64,000 bases of DNA from Beta vulgaris subsp. vulgaris (lineage: Eukaryota > Streptophyta > Magnoliopsida > Caryophyllales > Amaranthaceae): contig NC_079206.1 of the NCBI RefSeq assembly GCF_026745355.1, positions 11,190,779 through 11,254,778 of the forward strand. The letters are read 5' to 3'. The notes beneath the pieces were generated by a model, which saw only the letters and a program-made list of their open reading frames with translations, did not search any database and was not told the DNA's origin. Position 1 is the first letter of the stretch. Each line of letters starts with the position of its first letter. The translations under genes and the position numbers were made by a program. Shown here piece after piece: positions 23,940 to 34,575 of the stretch.

Positions 23940-24439
23940 ATCATCTCCAATGTTTGTAGTCAGGGACTTCCTTGCAATTTATTAAAGTTTGTAGCTACTA
24001 GCTTGACCATTGGAGTCGAGATGGTAAATTAGCAAAAAGATTGGCAAAAAGAAAGCATATGATTGGCATAGAAATCAATAAGTTAATTGACAAGTGAGAC
24101 TCATTAAATGACAAGTTAATAGCTAATCATTGGAGTGCAAATTAACTAGAAGTAAAATCGGGTGAAAATCTTATGTGGCATGGAAAACTAATTTAGCAAT
24201 TAGCTTGTCATTGGAGATGATATAATTGTCAAATTAGCTTTCTATTTAAAGGGGCCCCGCTTATTATTAATGAGATCCACTATCTAAATAATCTTGGGTT
24301 TGCTTTTGGCAGATTTTCTCCCCAAGCAAATTAGCTTGCCCAAACTAATTGTTAAATTTGTCTCCAATGATCAAGCTAGTAGCTAGGGACTTTAAACAAT
24401 TACAAGCAAGTCACTAAAAACAAGCATTGGAAATGCTCT
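23940..24439. mobile_element. Harbinger/Tourist-like MITE with CATTGGAG motifs
   Basis: Left arm ATCATCTCCAATGTTTG and right arm (inverse AGAGCATTTCCAATGCTTG) are inverted over about 45 bp, with TAA outside both ends. CATTGGAG/CTCCAATG recurs inside. Non-coding. Confidence 0.7.
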
Positions 24440-24611
24440 TAAAACTAAATTTTTACATTTCATTCTAAGTTTGAGATAAAAATAATGGATTGAGAATACA
24501 GAAGGTATTGTGTCAGACTCGTCTGACACAATACAACTGGTCGGACCACTTCAGTTAGAAGCACTTGTGCTTCGGTTAGACGCACTTGGGTTTCAATTGG
24601 TCTTTATTTTT

Positions 24612-24985
24612 TTCGGGTAGTCTTCATTTTTTTCCAGGTAGTCTTCATTTTTTTCAGGTAGTCTTCATTTTTTTTCAGGTAGTCTTCATTTTTTTTCAGT
24701 TAGTCTTCTTTTTTTTTCCAGTTGGTTTCAATTTTTTTTAAACACCAACTGAAACATATAAAACACAAACTGAAAGAACAACAAGAACTAACTGAAACAC
24801 CAACAAAGCACCAACTGAATGAAAGGAAAAATAAGAGCAGCTGAAACATATTAAGCACCAACTGAAACATATTAAACACTAACTGAAATAACAACAAGAA
24901 CTAACTGAAACACTAACAAAGCACCAACTGAAAATAATAACAAACTAGCTGAAATACTAAAAAAAGTACCAACTGAAATGAAAAA
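24612..24985. repeat. Tandem TAGTCTTCA(T)n units and AACTGAAACA repeats
   Basis: Five or six copies of a roughly 24-bp unit with core GGTAGTCTTCAT and a T-run, then about eight scattered copies of AACTGAAACA/AACTGAAA spaced 20-40 bp, all inside the Pack-MULE-like element. Low-complexity frames on the minus strand arise from them. Confidence 0.8.
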
Positions 24986-25007
24986 TAAAGCACCTGAAAC
25001 ATATTTT

Positions 25008-25220
25008 TCATCTTCTTCTATAGACCCCGACGATGCGGAAGATACGATTGCTAGATTTATCAGAGCCATGAAGATGGAAGAAATCACGAGTTTCGAAGTC
25101 TTTGTCGGCGAAGTAAGAAGGACAATCATGCCAAGTTTCAGCGGGTTCTCTGTCTCTTTCAGAAGGATTTAGGAAGGGTTGAGCGTCGATTCCTAAATCC
25201 AATGCTAAAACAAACACTGA
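25008..25220 (-). pseudogene. Captured gene fragment, possibly of a CRAL-TRIO (Sec14-like) protein
   Basis: On the minus strand a 69-codon frame opens with ATG at 25215-25217 and reads ALDLGIDAQPFLNPSERD, AETWHDCPSYFADKDFETRD, FFHLHGSDKSSNRIFRIVG, then leaves the homology and stops. It has ordinary codon use and hydrophilic/hydrophobic patterning, unlike the repeats around it. The block F-x-H-G-x-D-K-x-x-N-R-I-F-R-I-V-G resembles the start of the CRAL-TRIO-type domain in plant SEC14/GDAP2-like proteins; I rely on memory for this and rate it moderate. The loss of homology right after IVG suggests an exon boundary with an intron not captured. Confidence 0.45.
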
Positions 25221-26045
25221 GAAATCGTCATCTTCTGCTGAGCTTGGTCTTCAACCTCGCCATAGTCGACGTTGTTGATGTCGTCGTCAACATAATCATT
25301 GTTCTTGTAGTCGTTGTGCATCAGAACTTGCCGTCCGACGGAAAGTATTGAGTCATACGGTCTGACCCAATACTTTCACTTGAGAATATACCTTTCCTTC
25401 AATCATAAGGCGGGGGAATGAATAATGATGATGCACTCAAGAACTAAAAGAATGATAACACCATGAATCAAATTTTCGTGGTTCAAATGTAAGTAGGTAT
25501 CATTATTATTCATTTTTTTCATGTAGTTTATTACTTAGTACTTAGAGAGTGCCAAGCTCTATGTTGTTTCAAAGCTTTAACAATTTCTAAACACTACTGT
25601 TAAATCTAGTATATTTCTATTTTATTTTCCTGACCTCTAAATATGAATTACCATAAAATGAACAAAAATCTTCACAAATCATGTCGATATTAACCTGGTG
25701 GATTTTTTGGTTTTCTTGAAATGGTATTATATTTCGTGGTAAGATTTTTTTTCCCGACTAAAAACTTGCAATGATTAGTTATTTTAGCCAATATTTGGAT
25801 AAAACTTTGGTTAGTGAGAATATTGTGCTAGGGGTGTAAGCGGATTGCGAAAAGTACAAAGCACAATCCAGTTTAGTCCAAACTTATTGAACTGGAATGG
25901 ATTGAAACCTTTATTGGACTGGACTCAGACTCAAATTTTCGAGTCCAAATATTTTTGGACTGGATTTGGACTCACCCCTTAAGAGTCCAATAAATCCAAT
26001 CCAATCCAATCCAAATGTATTTTTATATATAATATATTTAATATA

Positions 26046-26332
26046 CTCCCTCCGTCCCAAATTATTTGCTACATTTGCTTTATCACAAAGACCAAGGAGG
26101 GAGTGGGGACCATTGCCATAACACGAATTAACAAAAAAGCAAATAGGTAAATTATGGGACCTATGTACTATATATGGAAATATTTACAAAACCAAGGAGG
26201 GTGTGATGACAAATTTGTAGATAAAAAGTGTGAGACTTATGTACTATATATGGAAATAGTAACAAATGTAGCAAATAAATTGGGACACACCTAAATCGCA
26301 AAATGTAGCAAATGAAATTGGTACGGAGGGAG
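26046..26332. mobile_element. Stowaway-type MITE (nested)
   Basis: CTCCCTCCGTCCCAAATTAT start and inverse end, TA on both sides (26044-26045, 26333-26334). Internal duplication of ACTATATATGGAAATA and neighbouring bases (26168 and 26242). Non-coding. Confidence 0.9.
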
Positions 26333-26366
26333 TATATATATATAACATAAAAGATGTATGTGACTT

Positions 26367-26537
26367 TTTTTTTTTTGGTGTTACCACCCAGTTCACCCTT
26401 AGGGCTAATCCGGATTCGGGGAGAGTTATGGGTGGTTAGTTTCCGGTCCCCTCCCAATTGTTGTTATGAGGGATTGAACACGCGGTCCGCCCTACTAAGT
26501 TCGGCCCCAGTCACCACTGAACCAACGACCAATTGGT
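26367..26537 (-). mobile_element. SINE (tRNA-type promoter), minus strand
   Basis: On the minus strand, box-A-like TTGGTTCAGTGGTGAC near 26515-26530 is followed by box-B-like GTGTTCAATCCCT near 26475, and the element ends in an A-run (T-run at 26367-26376 on plus). An exact duplication TATGTGACTT flanks it (26357-26366, 26538-26547). The tail, TSD and box order all agree with a tRNA-derived plant SINE. Confidence 0.82.
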
Positions 26538-26572
26538 TATGTGACTTATTTTATGAAATGGATATAATGAGC

Positions 26573-28300
26573 TTTTTTTTTTTTTGATAATTTGTGAGAC
26601 CCTTTTATTGATAGAATTATGGTGAAGGTGGCCTCTAACTCAAAGTAGGGTATTCCCCCACTAGGTGGGCAAAGTTTTAATAGTGCATAAGCACACTCTA
26701 CAGAGAAGAGTCCCCCTCCATAGAACAGTTACATGCGAGTCTCATATACAATGTAGGTTTAGCACATACTAAAAGAATCAAACATATTGAATTAAAAAAT
26801 GTGAATGAGCTATGAAATTGAAATATTGTAAGATGAGATTAAGGGCTGAATACCGGAGGGACATGGGGAAGCTCAGAACCAAGCCAAAAACTATATATGC
26901 GTCTCTTCTAAGACCTTGCTTTGCCATGCAGTCAGCTACGTGGTTCGATTCTCTGCCTCTATGGATGATATTGAGATTAAGCCACATTTTGCGAGCATTA
27001 CGGATGAAGTTGAGAGGGAAGGAGAGGTTCCAAGGTCCGCCCACCTCATCTAGGCACCACTTAGCCGCATTCGACGAATCCGATTCGATGACTATCCTTT
27101 TGTTCTTTGTTTTATCAGTGCCCTAAGGATATCTTTATGGCCCGGAGAATAGCAAATATTTTCGCCGAATTTATTTCCATCTTGGGGATAGGGCTTGAGA
27201 AGAGGGCCATGAATAGCCCCTTATCATTTCTAAGGACTCCACCCACAACATCGTGGTCAAGTTTCTCATCAAAGGAGGCGTCGACGTTCCACTTAATCCA
27301 GCCAAGAGGAGGGGCTTGCCATAGGAGAGGTGGTGCAATGCTGTGAGAAGTGGATGGGGGAGCTTTGTCGGCAAGAGCCAGCCATTCTAGACATGTGGGA
27401 TTGCGAACAATATCAGAAGCATTGTATGAAAAAGGATCATTCCATCCCTTAATCCACCATCCAAGTATTAGGATGGCTAGATCTCGATGATCGAGGATTG
27501 TTTATTTGAGAAAATTCTCGCATTTCTTTCTTTCCATATAGACCAAGTGAGGATAAAGAACATAGCACACCATACCTTTTTAAAAAAGGGACCGTGGCAG
27601 TGATAACTCCATTGGGAGAAAGCATCTTTTAGATGAAGGGGAAAGATCCATTTGAGGTTTCACAAATCAATCCACCATGACCATAATTGATTCGGAAAAG
27701 GGCAGTGAAGGAGGAGGTGTTTAATAGATTCCGTTTGATCGTGGCAAAAAAATGCATGATGCCTCTGAGATAGGGATAATCCCAAGACGAGCCAATTTTT
27801 CCTTTGAGTTGATCTTGCCAATGAGGGACAACCAGGTAAAGACTTCAATTCTGCGAGGAAGAAGCCCACTCCAAATATTTTTAATGAGAGTAACATTTGG
27901 GGGCGCAGCTATATTTGTCCAGTTCAGGTGTAGCTGATTTAACTGAGAAGATTCCATTTTTTTCAGGGGCCCATATTAATTGATCTTCATCGAAAGGGGT
28001 AAGAATTACTTCATCTAGCATGATGAGGAGCTTTGACTATTCATCTGCGTCTCTCGGCCTGAAGGAACGGGCCCAGCTATGGGTCCATTGCCATGTGAGT
28101 CCGTCCCAAAAACCCAAAGATGCAATGGAAGCACTTGGGAAGGTGGATATTGAAAATAGGCGTGGGAAGATGGTTTTGAGAAGGTTAGGCCCAATCCAAA
28201 TTTCGTGCCAGAATTGGGTCAAGGCTCCATTTCCAATTCGTTTCCTCATCTTGCAATGTGGAATTTTTTTTTGCAACTTGGTGAGAAAAGATTACAAATT
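26573..28300 (-). pseudogene. 5'-truncated LINE: zinc-binding region and RNase H
   Basis: Minus-strand frames give, in order: KRIGNGALTQFWHEIWIGPN near 28245, LLPRRIEVFTWLSLIGKINS near 27860, a zinc cluster FCHDQTESIKHLLLHCPF near 27735, LTWSIWKERNARIFS near 27530, then RNase H pieces ESDSSNAAKWCLDEVGGPWN near 27080 and REGRESNHVADCMAKQG-like residues near 26920. The poly(A) tail is the T-run at 26573-26585. Many stops and frameshifts. It is a second, independent LINE of the same type as that at 16.3-23.9 kb, truncated before the RT domain. I could not find its TSD. Confidence 0.82.
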
Positions 28301-28539
28301 CAATTATGAGAAAACGTTATACATCATTGGATCTAAATCGGGAAAAGAAATATTTTAATAATCGGACTGGACTGGATTCAGACTCAAGAAAAAATTATCG
28401 GACTAGACTGAATTCAAAAAATATTTGGATCAAACTTGGACTTAATTTCTCGAGTCCAAAAAACTTTAGACTAGATTTTGATCCAATCTAATCCAATTCA
28501 ATTACACCCCTATATTGTTCCCATAAGTTTTGAAGCTAA

Positions 28540-28800
28540 ATTACCTCAAATTAATTTGAGCAGAGTTTCGGTGGTGGTATGGAATCCCTCCACCTCTTGA
28601 ATATTGCAAATTAAACATTGATGGTTCAAAACTAGACAATGGCCAAACTTTCTTTGATTTTGTCATTAGAACTACTTTAGGAAATATTGTTATGTGTGGT
28701 GCTAAAGCGCTAGATTCTCATTATTCAATTCTAACAGTTGAAGCATTGGGCTAAGAGAAGGTACTAGCTATGTGGAGAAATTTTCATGGATATATATTTG
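28540..28800 (+). pseudogene. RNase H fragment of a LINE-type element
   Basis: Plus-strand reading: WWYGIPPPLEYCKLNIDGSK, FVIRTTLGNIVMCGAKAL and SILTVEALG followed by a TAA-type stop. The K-L-N-x-D-G-S strand with the first catalytic Asp and the T-V-E-A helix with the Glu are RNase H landmarks. It ends at the hAT-type MITE; no neighbouring RT is present. Confidence 0.65.
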
Positions 28801-28815
28801 ACTAGCTAAAATATA

Positions 28816-29001
28816 AGGAAAATGATATATGTAGCACTTAGGACTATGTATAAAAAGTTTAAAATATAAATAAAAAATTGAATCAAACATTTATTATCTC
28901 AAATAATGTGAAATTTTGTCATGAATTCATAAATTATTTTCATTTTAAGACATATATTTAATGCTTATATGTAGCCCTAAAGACTACATATAACATTACC
29001 C
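28816..29001. mobile_element. hAT-type MITE, copy 1
   Basis: Exact 8-bp duplication AAAATATA on both sides (28808-28815, 29002-29009). Ends AGGAAAATGATATATGTAGC and inverse GGGTAATGTTATATGTAGTC. A second copy lies at 31117-31286. Non-coding. Confidence 0.8.
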
Positions 29002-29138
29002 AAAATATAAAATCAGAGTATACTGTAATAATTTCATCAAAACTTTATATAATAGTAATTTTTTAATATTTTCGTGAGAAATGTCGGCAAAAATAAAATA
29101 TTAGCATAAACAATGCAAATGAACTACTTAATTAAGAA

Positions 29139-29353
29139 TTGCAGAGGCTTGCTTTCTTTTTGGACTTGAAATGTAAAGTTGTAATATGGTGTATGCATTT
29201 ATTTAAGGATGTAAATCCTCCTCTCCTCTGGGTGTGATAATTATTCAATATGAAAGTTTCCTTCTTTTGAGGAGGAATAGCTGGGTTGAGTAGAGGTTTT
29301 CTATCCTTGTTTATGAATGAATAAAACATAAAACCAAATTATCAAAAAAAAAA
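29139..29353 (+). mobile_element. LINE 3' tail (severely 5'-truncated insertion)
   Basis: Flanked by AACTACTTAATTAAGAA and AACAACTTAATTAAGAA (17 bp, one mismatch). It ends with AAATTATC followed by an A-run, the same 3' terminus as the LINE tails at 32717 and 49607. Only untranslated 3' sequence is present. Confidence 0.8.
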
Positions 29354-29775
29354 AAACAACTTAATTAAGAAAAATAACGAATAAATTACTATAAAATTTT
29401 GCTCGATCTTCTAAAAATATTTATTGTATTTATCAACTATGAAGTTCTTTTGTTTTTCATATTTGCAACAAAAAATAATTTCTTTTTCATATAGTATTAA
29501 AAATAAAAATAAGTTAATGCATGTACAAAATACAATACTAGTAATTTGTCTAAATTGGTCAGAACTCAAAAATAGAGATAAGAAGTGGGCCATGGGGAGA
29601 CAATGATTCAAAGCAATTGGCAATGATAAATGGCAAGTGAAGCATGGACTACTATGAATTATGATACACCAATTATTAACAATTCCATCCTATATTATAT
29701 TCCTACTATGCTACTCACTACTATTACCTTTTTATTTATTAAAAAAAAACTAAAAAAAGTAGTAATATTATTTGT

Positions 29776-29805
29776 GAAGCAAGGAGCAAGGAGCAAGGAG
29801 CAAGG
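29776..29805. repeat. GGAGCAA heptamer repeat (about four units)
   Basis: GCAAGGAGCAAGGAGCAAGG-type tandem run directly upstream of the ACGTG-containing stretch. Confidence 0.8.
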
Positions 29806-29849
29806 GTCCGACAAGATGTTGGGTGATGATTGAGTGTCCCCACGAGTGC

Positions 29850-30275
29850 GTGCTAGCTGTCCCACGTGTCTCCTCTTTCATATTCCCAATAATTACACCC
29901 TTCATTTCACGACAAATTTAATCCCCACCAATCATCATCTTTTGTGGACCCCACACTCTTCTTTTTTTTCTCTCTCCTCCTGGGGCCGTACGAGGCTCAC
30001 TTCCCATGTGATATGCACGTGAACTTGGCCCCTCTCTCTAAAAACCCAATCCCCCCCTTCTTTAAGATGTTGAAGTTTCGTAACCCTACCCCCCTTTTGT
30101 CAACTTGCAAATTCAATTCTATATGTTTATGTAAAATGACTATTTTACCCTTTTTTTTAATATTTATCTTCTTATCTATTTTGTGTTTGTGTCTTGTTCA
30201 ATCAATCATAATGGATGATAGAGTTATAATTATACACCCAACCTCCCTCTTGTGGCCTATTTCTAGCATTTAAGA
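29850..30275. promoter_or_regulatory. Promoter-like CT-rich stretch with two G-box (CACGTG) motifs
   Basis: CCCACGTGTC at about 29872 and GCACGTGAAC at about 30014 are G-box/ABRE-type words, in a pyrimidine-rich region (29930-30120) that looks more like promoter or leader than transposon. No coding region with plausible codon use follows on either strand within 1 kb, so the target gene is unknown or lost. Confidence 0.3.
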
Positions 30276-30565
30276 TAGGATTTTTAGGGTCTTCCCACCT
30301 TTATTTTAATTTTATTTTATTTTTTAAAAAAATGATATACTTTAGGTAAACTGATTTAAAACATCTGTATAAAAAAAGTTAAAATTAAATATATTAAACC
30401 GCATATAATCCTTAACTAGTATATGGATGCGAATGTTGTCCGGGGTTGGTATTGTTTTTCGAACTTGATACGTGTTTTTTCCATTCTCATTAAAATATAT
30501 TAAGGAAAACTCAACAATTAAAAGGTACAAATATAATAATGTGGACATTTAAAGCATGATTAGAA

Positions 30566-30640
30566 GTTGGTTGAGATGGTAACTGTGTCATGCTATAATA
30601 GCAAGAGGTTATGGGTTCAAATTTTGTTGTAAGCTAATTT
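30566..30640 (+). mobile_element. SINE-like fragment with tRNA-type boxes
   Basis: TTGGTTGAGATGG (box A-like) is followed 40 bp later by GGTTATGGGTTCAAATTT (box B-like). No tail or duplication could be defined, and no cloverleaf closes, so it is not a functional tRNA gene. Confidence 0.45.
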
Positions 30641-31116
30641 TACTTTTGTTAATTGACATGACTTATGTACACATTGAACAATTCTAGTGGAGTAACAGAA
30701 ATGTCATGTGGCGTGTATACATTGTTACGCACGCCTTTTAATATTTTTGTATAGATAATATTTTATATTTTATAGTACTTGATTATCATTTTGCATAAAA
30801 ATTAAGGAAACTATCATTTATTTTAACTATTTGTACTACTTGCGTAGGAAAGATTAACATTTGCATTGAAAAGTACAAATATTAAATGTAAAAACACCGA
30901 TTTCATATAAAAGTAAGGATAAATATTAAATGTGAGTCACGTGGCAATTTTTAATGTAAAATTGGATCAAAATAGAATATAATATTTTAATAATGACATT
31001 TTAGAATAAAATACAAATTCAAAAATCAAAACAATCATAACATTTTGAAATTCCCAAAATACAATATAAGCACTATAAATCGAGACAAATAAAGTATTTA
31101 ATATAGTATTTTTTTA

Positions 31117-31286
31117 AGGAAAATGATATATGTAGCCCTTAAGGCTATGCATAAGGTGCTTAAAATGGAAATAAAATATTAAATCAAGCAAGATGTGAAA
31201 ATGTGTCTTGAATTCTTAAACTGTTTCCATTTAAAGAAATGTATTTAATGCTTATATGTAGCCCTTAGGCTACATATTACATAATA
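31117..31286. mobile_element. hAT-type MITE, copy 2
   Basis: Same start (AGGAAAATGATATATGTAGC) and same interior order as the copy at 28816-29001, including AATGCTTATATGTAGCCCT near the right end. Flanks have diverged so that no clear 8-bp duplication remains. Confidence 0.7.
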
Positions 31287-31961
31287 TTTAGAGTTGTATG
31301 TGTCAATATACATAGTTTGTCGACATAATTTTATAATACTTTTATAGAAATAATTTATAAAAATAGAAAACATAGATGGGGTATAATATTATTTGAATTC
31401 ATTATAATTAAGTGATTGGACTACTCAAATTTTGGAAGATGGGTTTGTCATGTCTTGATCAAAAGAATACTCTGATTACTACTCTTTCTCTCTCTTCCTC
31501 TGCAATACAAGTGGATATGAAGTGTTGTAGGGTTGTTCATAGATTTTTTGGCATCCTACCAACCTAATAATAAGATTTGGCAGGCATAACTGCGGAATAT
31601 CTGAGTGAGTATATTTTTTTATACTCTCTGCCTAGGTTGAAGGTTCTGAGCCCTAAACATAGTATTAATATTAGTAGTATCATCTTAGGATACTCTCGAT
31701 TAAAAGCCTTGTCATTGAGTTGGAACTTGGAAGTCATCCCATGCATAGTCAAGCTCATGTCTACACAATAGGTTAATCATGTTTATGAAATTAGGAACGA
31801 CAATACTTCCACTCTTTCAAAATAATTACACCATTTGTTTTTTTATATTTGCTGACACTTTTTTAACGTTAATATCTTTAATTGCGTATAAGTAATAATT
31901 ATAAGAAAAATTGATATTTTAAATGATTGTATTGAAACGAATTTAACAAAATCTCACTTGA

Positions 31962-32717
31962 ATGCCATCGGTGGAGTTCTACGTGAGCACTTGGGGTTGG
32001 TGCATTATAAGATGGGGGAATCCTTTTCCATACAACTCCAATGATATTCTAAGAAACCCCTCATGCCGATTGTGGTCCCCTATGGGCAAGCCGAAATAGT
32101 CTCTCACTCCTCATCTAGATCAGTTCGTGTGGTGTCCTCCTCCTCCCGGCTAATTGAAATGGATCGTTGACGCATCGTCAAACCCATCTTCTCACTCATC
32201 TGTAATCGGTGGAGTTCTCCGTAATCACTTGGGAAACTTTATTTGCTTATTCTCAAGACATGTCCCCTCTAAATCAAGCCGAAATCATTGCAATACATCA
32301 AGCGTTAAAAATATCCTCCCATGACGCTAGATTCTCAAGCACCCCATCATTGTTGAATCGAACTCTGCAAACGCCATCAATTGGTGGAAAGAGAGACATA
32401 GAGGGCCATGGAACCTGAATTTCATCCTCAATTTCATCAAAAATGAAACTAGGAAGCAAAGCTCCGATCTCCATTATCCACAAACGAAGGGGCACAAACA
32501 TGATGGCTGATTCCTTGGCTAAAAAAAAGCTTTAGTAGGAGAGATCAGTTCATTGTCCGGTTATAGAAAGGGGTGACTTGAGATTTTGTTTGCTCAATTT
32601 GCTATTGATGGTAAAGAGTAATTATGTTTTGTTAATCTCCTACCTTGGATGAGGTTTGTAACCTGTAATTTGACCTTAATGCCTGTTTAATGGAAACCAA
32701 AATTATCAAAAAAAAAA
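31962..32717 (+). pseudogene. 5'-truncated LINE: RNase H domain and 3' tail
   Basis: Exact duplication TCTCACTTGA flanks it (31952-31961, 32718-32727) with an A-run before the right copy. Readable pieces: KWIVDASSNPS near 32158, IGGVLRNHLGNFICLFS near 32205, NQAEIIAIHQALKISSH near 32275, ESNSANAINWWKERHRGPWN near 32355, all RNase H landmarks, followed by a 3' UTR ending AAATTATC plus A-run. The IGGVLR motif occurs twice (31971 and 32206), so the 5' part carries an internal duplication. Stops and frameshifts make it inactive. Confidence 0.85.
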
Positions 32718-33188
32718 TCTCACTTGACTATTTTTTTCTTATATATATATAATTGGGAGAGAATTTACCAAAAAAAAAATTGGGAGAAAAGGTCAAAGTT
32801 GGTTGATGAATAGTTCAAATGCCAAATGGTGCAAGTATTTTGAATTAGATGAAGTATTTTTTTCAACTAATGATTTTTTTTTTGTAGAACAAACCTATTA
32901 TTAGTTACTTAGTTGCTCTAATAATGTGGCTTATTATATAAGAAAAGTATAGTGTCAATGGAACTCTTGTTTAATTAATAAAAACAGTTTCAAACAACTC
33001 TTAGATTTTGTTAAATAAAAAAACGAAGTACCATTTATATTATACATAATTAAACAATTCAAGATAATAAAGATTGGGTACTGAAAATGCTTAAATATAC
33101 TTAATCAACCATTCACACGATTTACAACGACAGCAAGATGAAAATTTTAAGAACTAATGCTATATTGTTTCTCGCAAATACTTGTATG

Positions 33189-33192
<4 letters not shown>

Positions 33193-33235
<43 letters not shown>
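33193..33235. repeat. (TA)n microsatellite
   Basis: About 21 uninterrupted TA units. Confidence 0.95.
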
Positions 33236-33238
<3 letters not shown>

Positions 33239-33268
33239 ATGACAAACTATTCTAGATTGTATCTAAAA

Positions 33269-33542
33269 GGGTGTTCTTTTTGACTTATATTTACTTATCT
33301 TTACCTATTTGAACTTAACTGAATGTATCCGAACTTCATGAAATTATTAATCCTAATTAATATAAACTTACTATAACTTTTTGAACTTATTAAACGTTAT
33401 TATTCCTTAATTATTAATTAGAATTTATTTGAACTAATTTTAACTTATCTGAATTTATTTGAACTTATCTTAACTAATCTGAATTTATGTGATCTTAATT
33501 TTTCTTGTAAGGATTGAAAATAAGTTGAACAAAACAAAGCCC
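33269..33542. mobile_element. Harbinger-like MITE with TTGAACTTA-type repeats
   Basis: Left end GGGTGTTCTTTTTGACTTA and right end (inverse GGGCTTTGTTTTGTTCAACT) are inverted and flanked by AAA. The interior is made of TTATTTGAACTTA/TCTGAATTTA units. Short A-rich duplications are weak evidence, so boundaries are tentative. Confidence 0.55.
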
Positions 33543-33833
33543 AAACCGAAAAACCAGAAATTGCACTTGTATAAAATACTAGTTTATTACTTATAGTACC
33601 ACCTTCATAATTTCAAAACCGAAAAACCAGAAATTTCAACAACAATAACAAGAAAAAACTATTCTAGCACTGAAGTTTTCTTATTAATTCCAAATATTTT
33701 TGTCAAAGTTAGTATAATTTGACCATATTTGATGATTTTAGAAGAAAAGAACATATATTGAGGGATCTTATTGGATATGTTTTAATGTGTACTTTTAAAA
33801 TATCAAAAATTTATATTTATTTCATAATATGTA

Positions 33834-34091
33834 CTACCTCTATTTCTTTTTAATTATTACACTTTGATATTTTACACTACTCACAAATTTCACTTTGATC
33901 ATCGTTTGTGATTTATACGTGAATAAAAATATGGTCATGTGTAATATTGTTAGATTCGTCTTAATACGTATTTAATTAATATATAATTTTTTAAATATTT
34001 ACAAATACATAACTAGAGATATTACTCCTCAAAATTTTGTATTGGCGTGCACGAAAAGTGCCAGTATAACAATTAAAAAGAAATCGATGGA
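33834..34091. mobile_element. Stowaway-type MITE, diverged
   Basis: Left end CTACCTCTATTTCTTTTTAA pairs with the right end (inverse TCCATCGATTTCTTTTTAAT). TA precedes it; the right TA is mutated. Internal GTTAGATTCGTCTTAAT matches the family. Confidence 0.65.
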
Positions 34092-34207
34092 TCAATAAAT
34101 AATATTAACGGTTAAATTAAATATGTAGAATAGCGACTGTATAATAGTAGATAGACAATATAAAAAAAATATTTAGGAAATATGAAAAAAAAACCTACTA
34201 AAAACTA

Positions 34208-34573
34208 CTCCCTCCGTCCCATAATATAGTGCTTACATTCATTCTTTGGTGTCCCAAAATGTTGTGCCTCTTTCCTTTTTTGTCAATTTATTTGGACTAA
34301 ATTATCCTTAATTTCTACACAAACTTTCCAAAATACCCCTACTTTTCTCTCAAAACATGTGACCCCATTTATTGCTTTACACCATTCCAAGGAACATTTA
34401 TTGCCTTTTGATTTTATTTAAAGAAAAAAGGATATAAATAACTAGTTTCAATACAAAAGTATCAAAAAAGCACTTTATTAAATATATTTTTTTGGAAATC
34501 CTAGCCCTTATTCCATGTTCCTTAATTTCCGTGAAAAATGAAAAGTAAGCACTATATTACGGGACGGAGGGAG
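34208..34573. mobile_element. Stowaway-type MITE
   Basis: CTCCCTCCGTCCCATAATAT start and exact-type inverse end CGGGACGGAGGGAG; TA on the left, CA on the right. Interior 366 bp, somewhat longer than the 256-bp copies. Confidence 0.88.
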
Positions 34574-34575
34574 CA

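Larger units (their letters stand above)
24499..25379. mobile_element. Pack-MULE-like element carrying a host gene fragment
   Basis: Flanked by an exact 9-bp duplication TTGAGAATA (24490-24498, 25380-25388), the Mutator signature. Ends CAGAAGGTATTGTGTCAGAC and the inverse GTGAAAGTATTGGGTCAGAC match at 15 of 20 positions. Inside are tandem GGTAGTCTTCATTTTTTTCA units (24612-24715), AACTGAAACA repeats (24745-24985), and a coding-like segment on the minus strand at about 25008-25220. There is no transposase, so the element would be moved in trans. Confidence 0.8.
25829..28512. mobile_element. hAT-like element with nested Stowaway, SINE and LINE
   Basis: Ends TAGGGGTGTAA and its exact inverse TTACACCCCTA, flanked by TATTGTGC / TATTGTTC (25821-25828, 28513-28520), an 8-bp duplication with one mismatch. 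Both arms are built of GGACT/TCCAATCC words. Three later insertions lie inside. Without them the element would be about 0.6 kb and non-coding. A relative with the same word composition lies at 50916-51545. Confidence 0.7.

Noticed and set aside
30566..30640. A tRNA gene
   Set aside because: A- and B-like boxes are present but acceptor and anticodon stems do not form; better explained as a SINE fragment.
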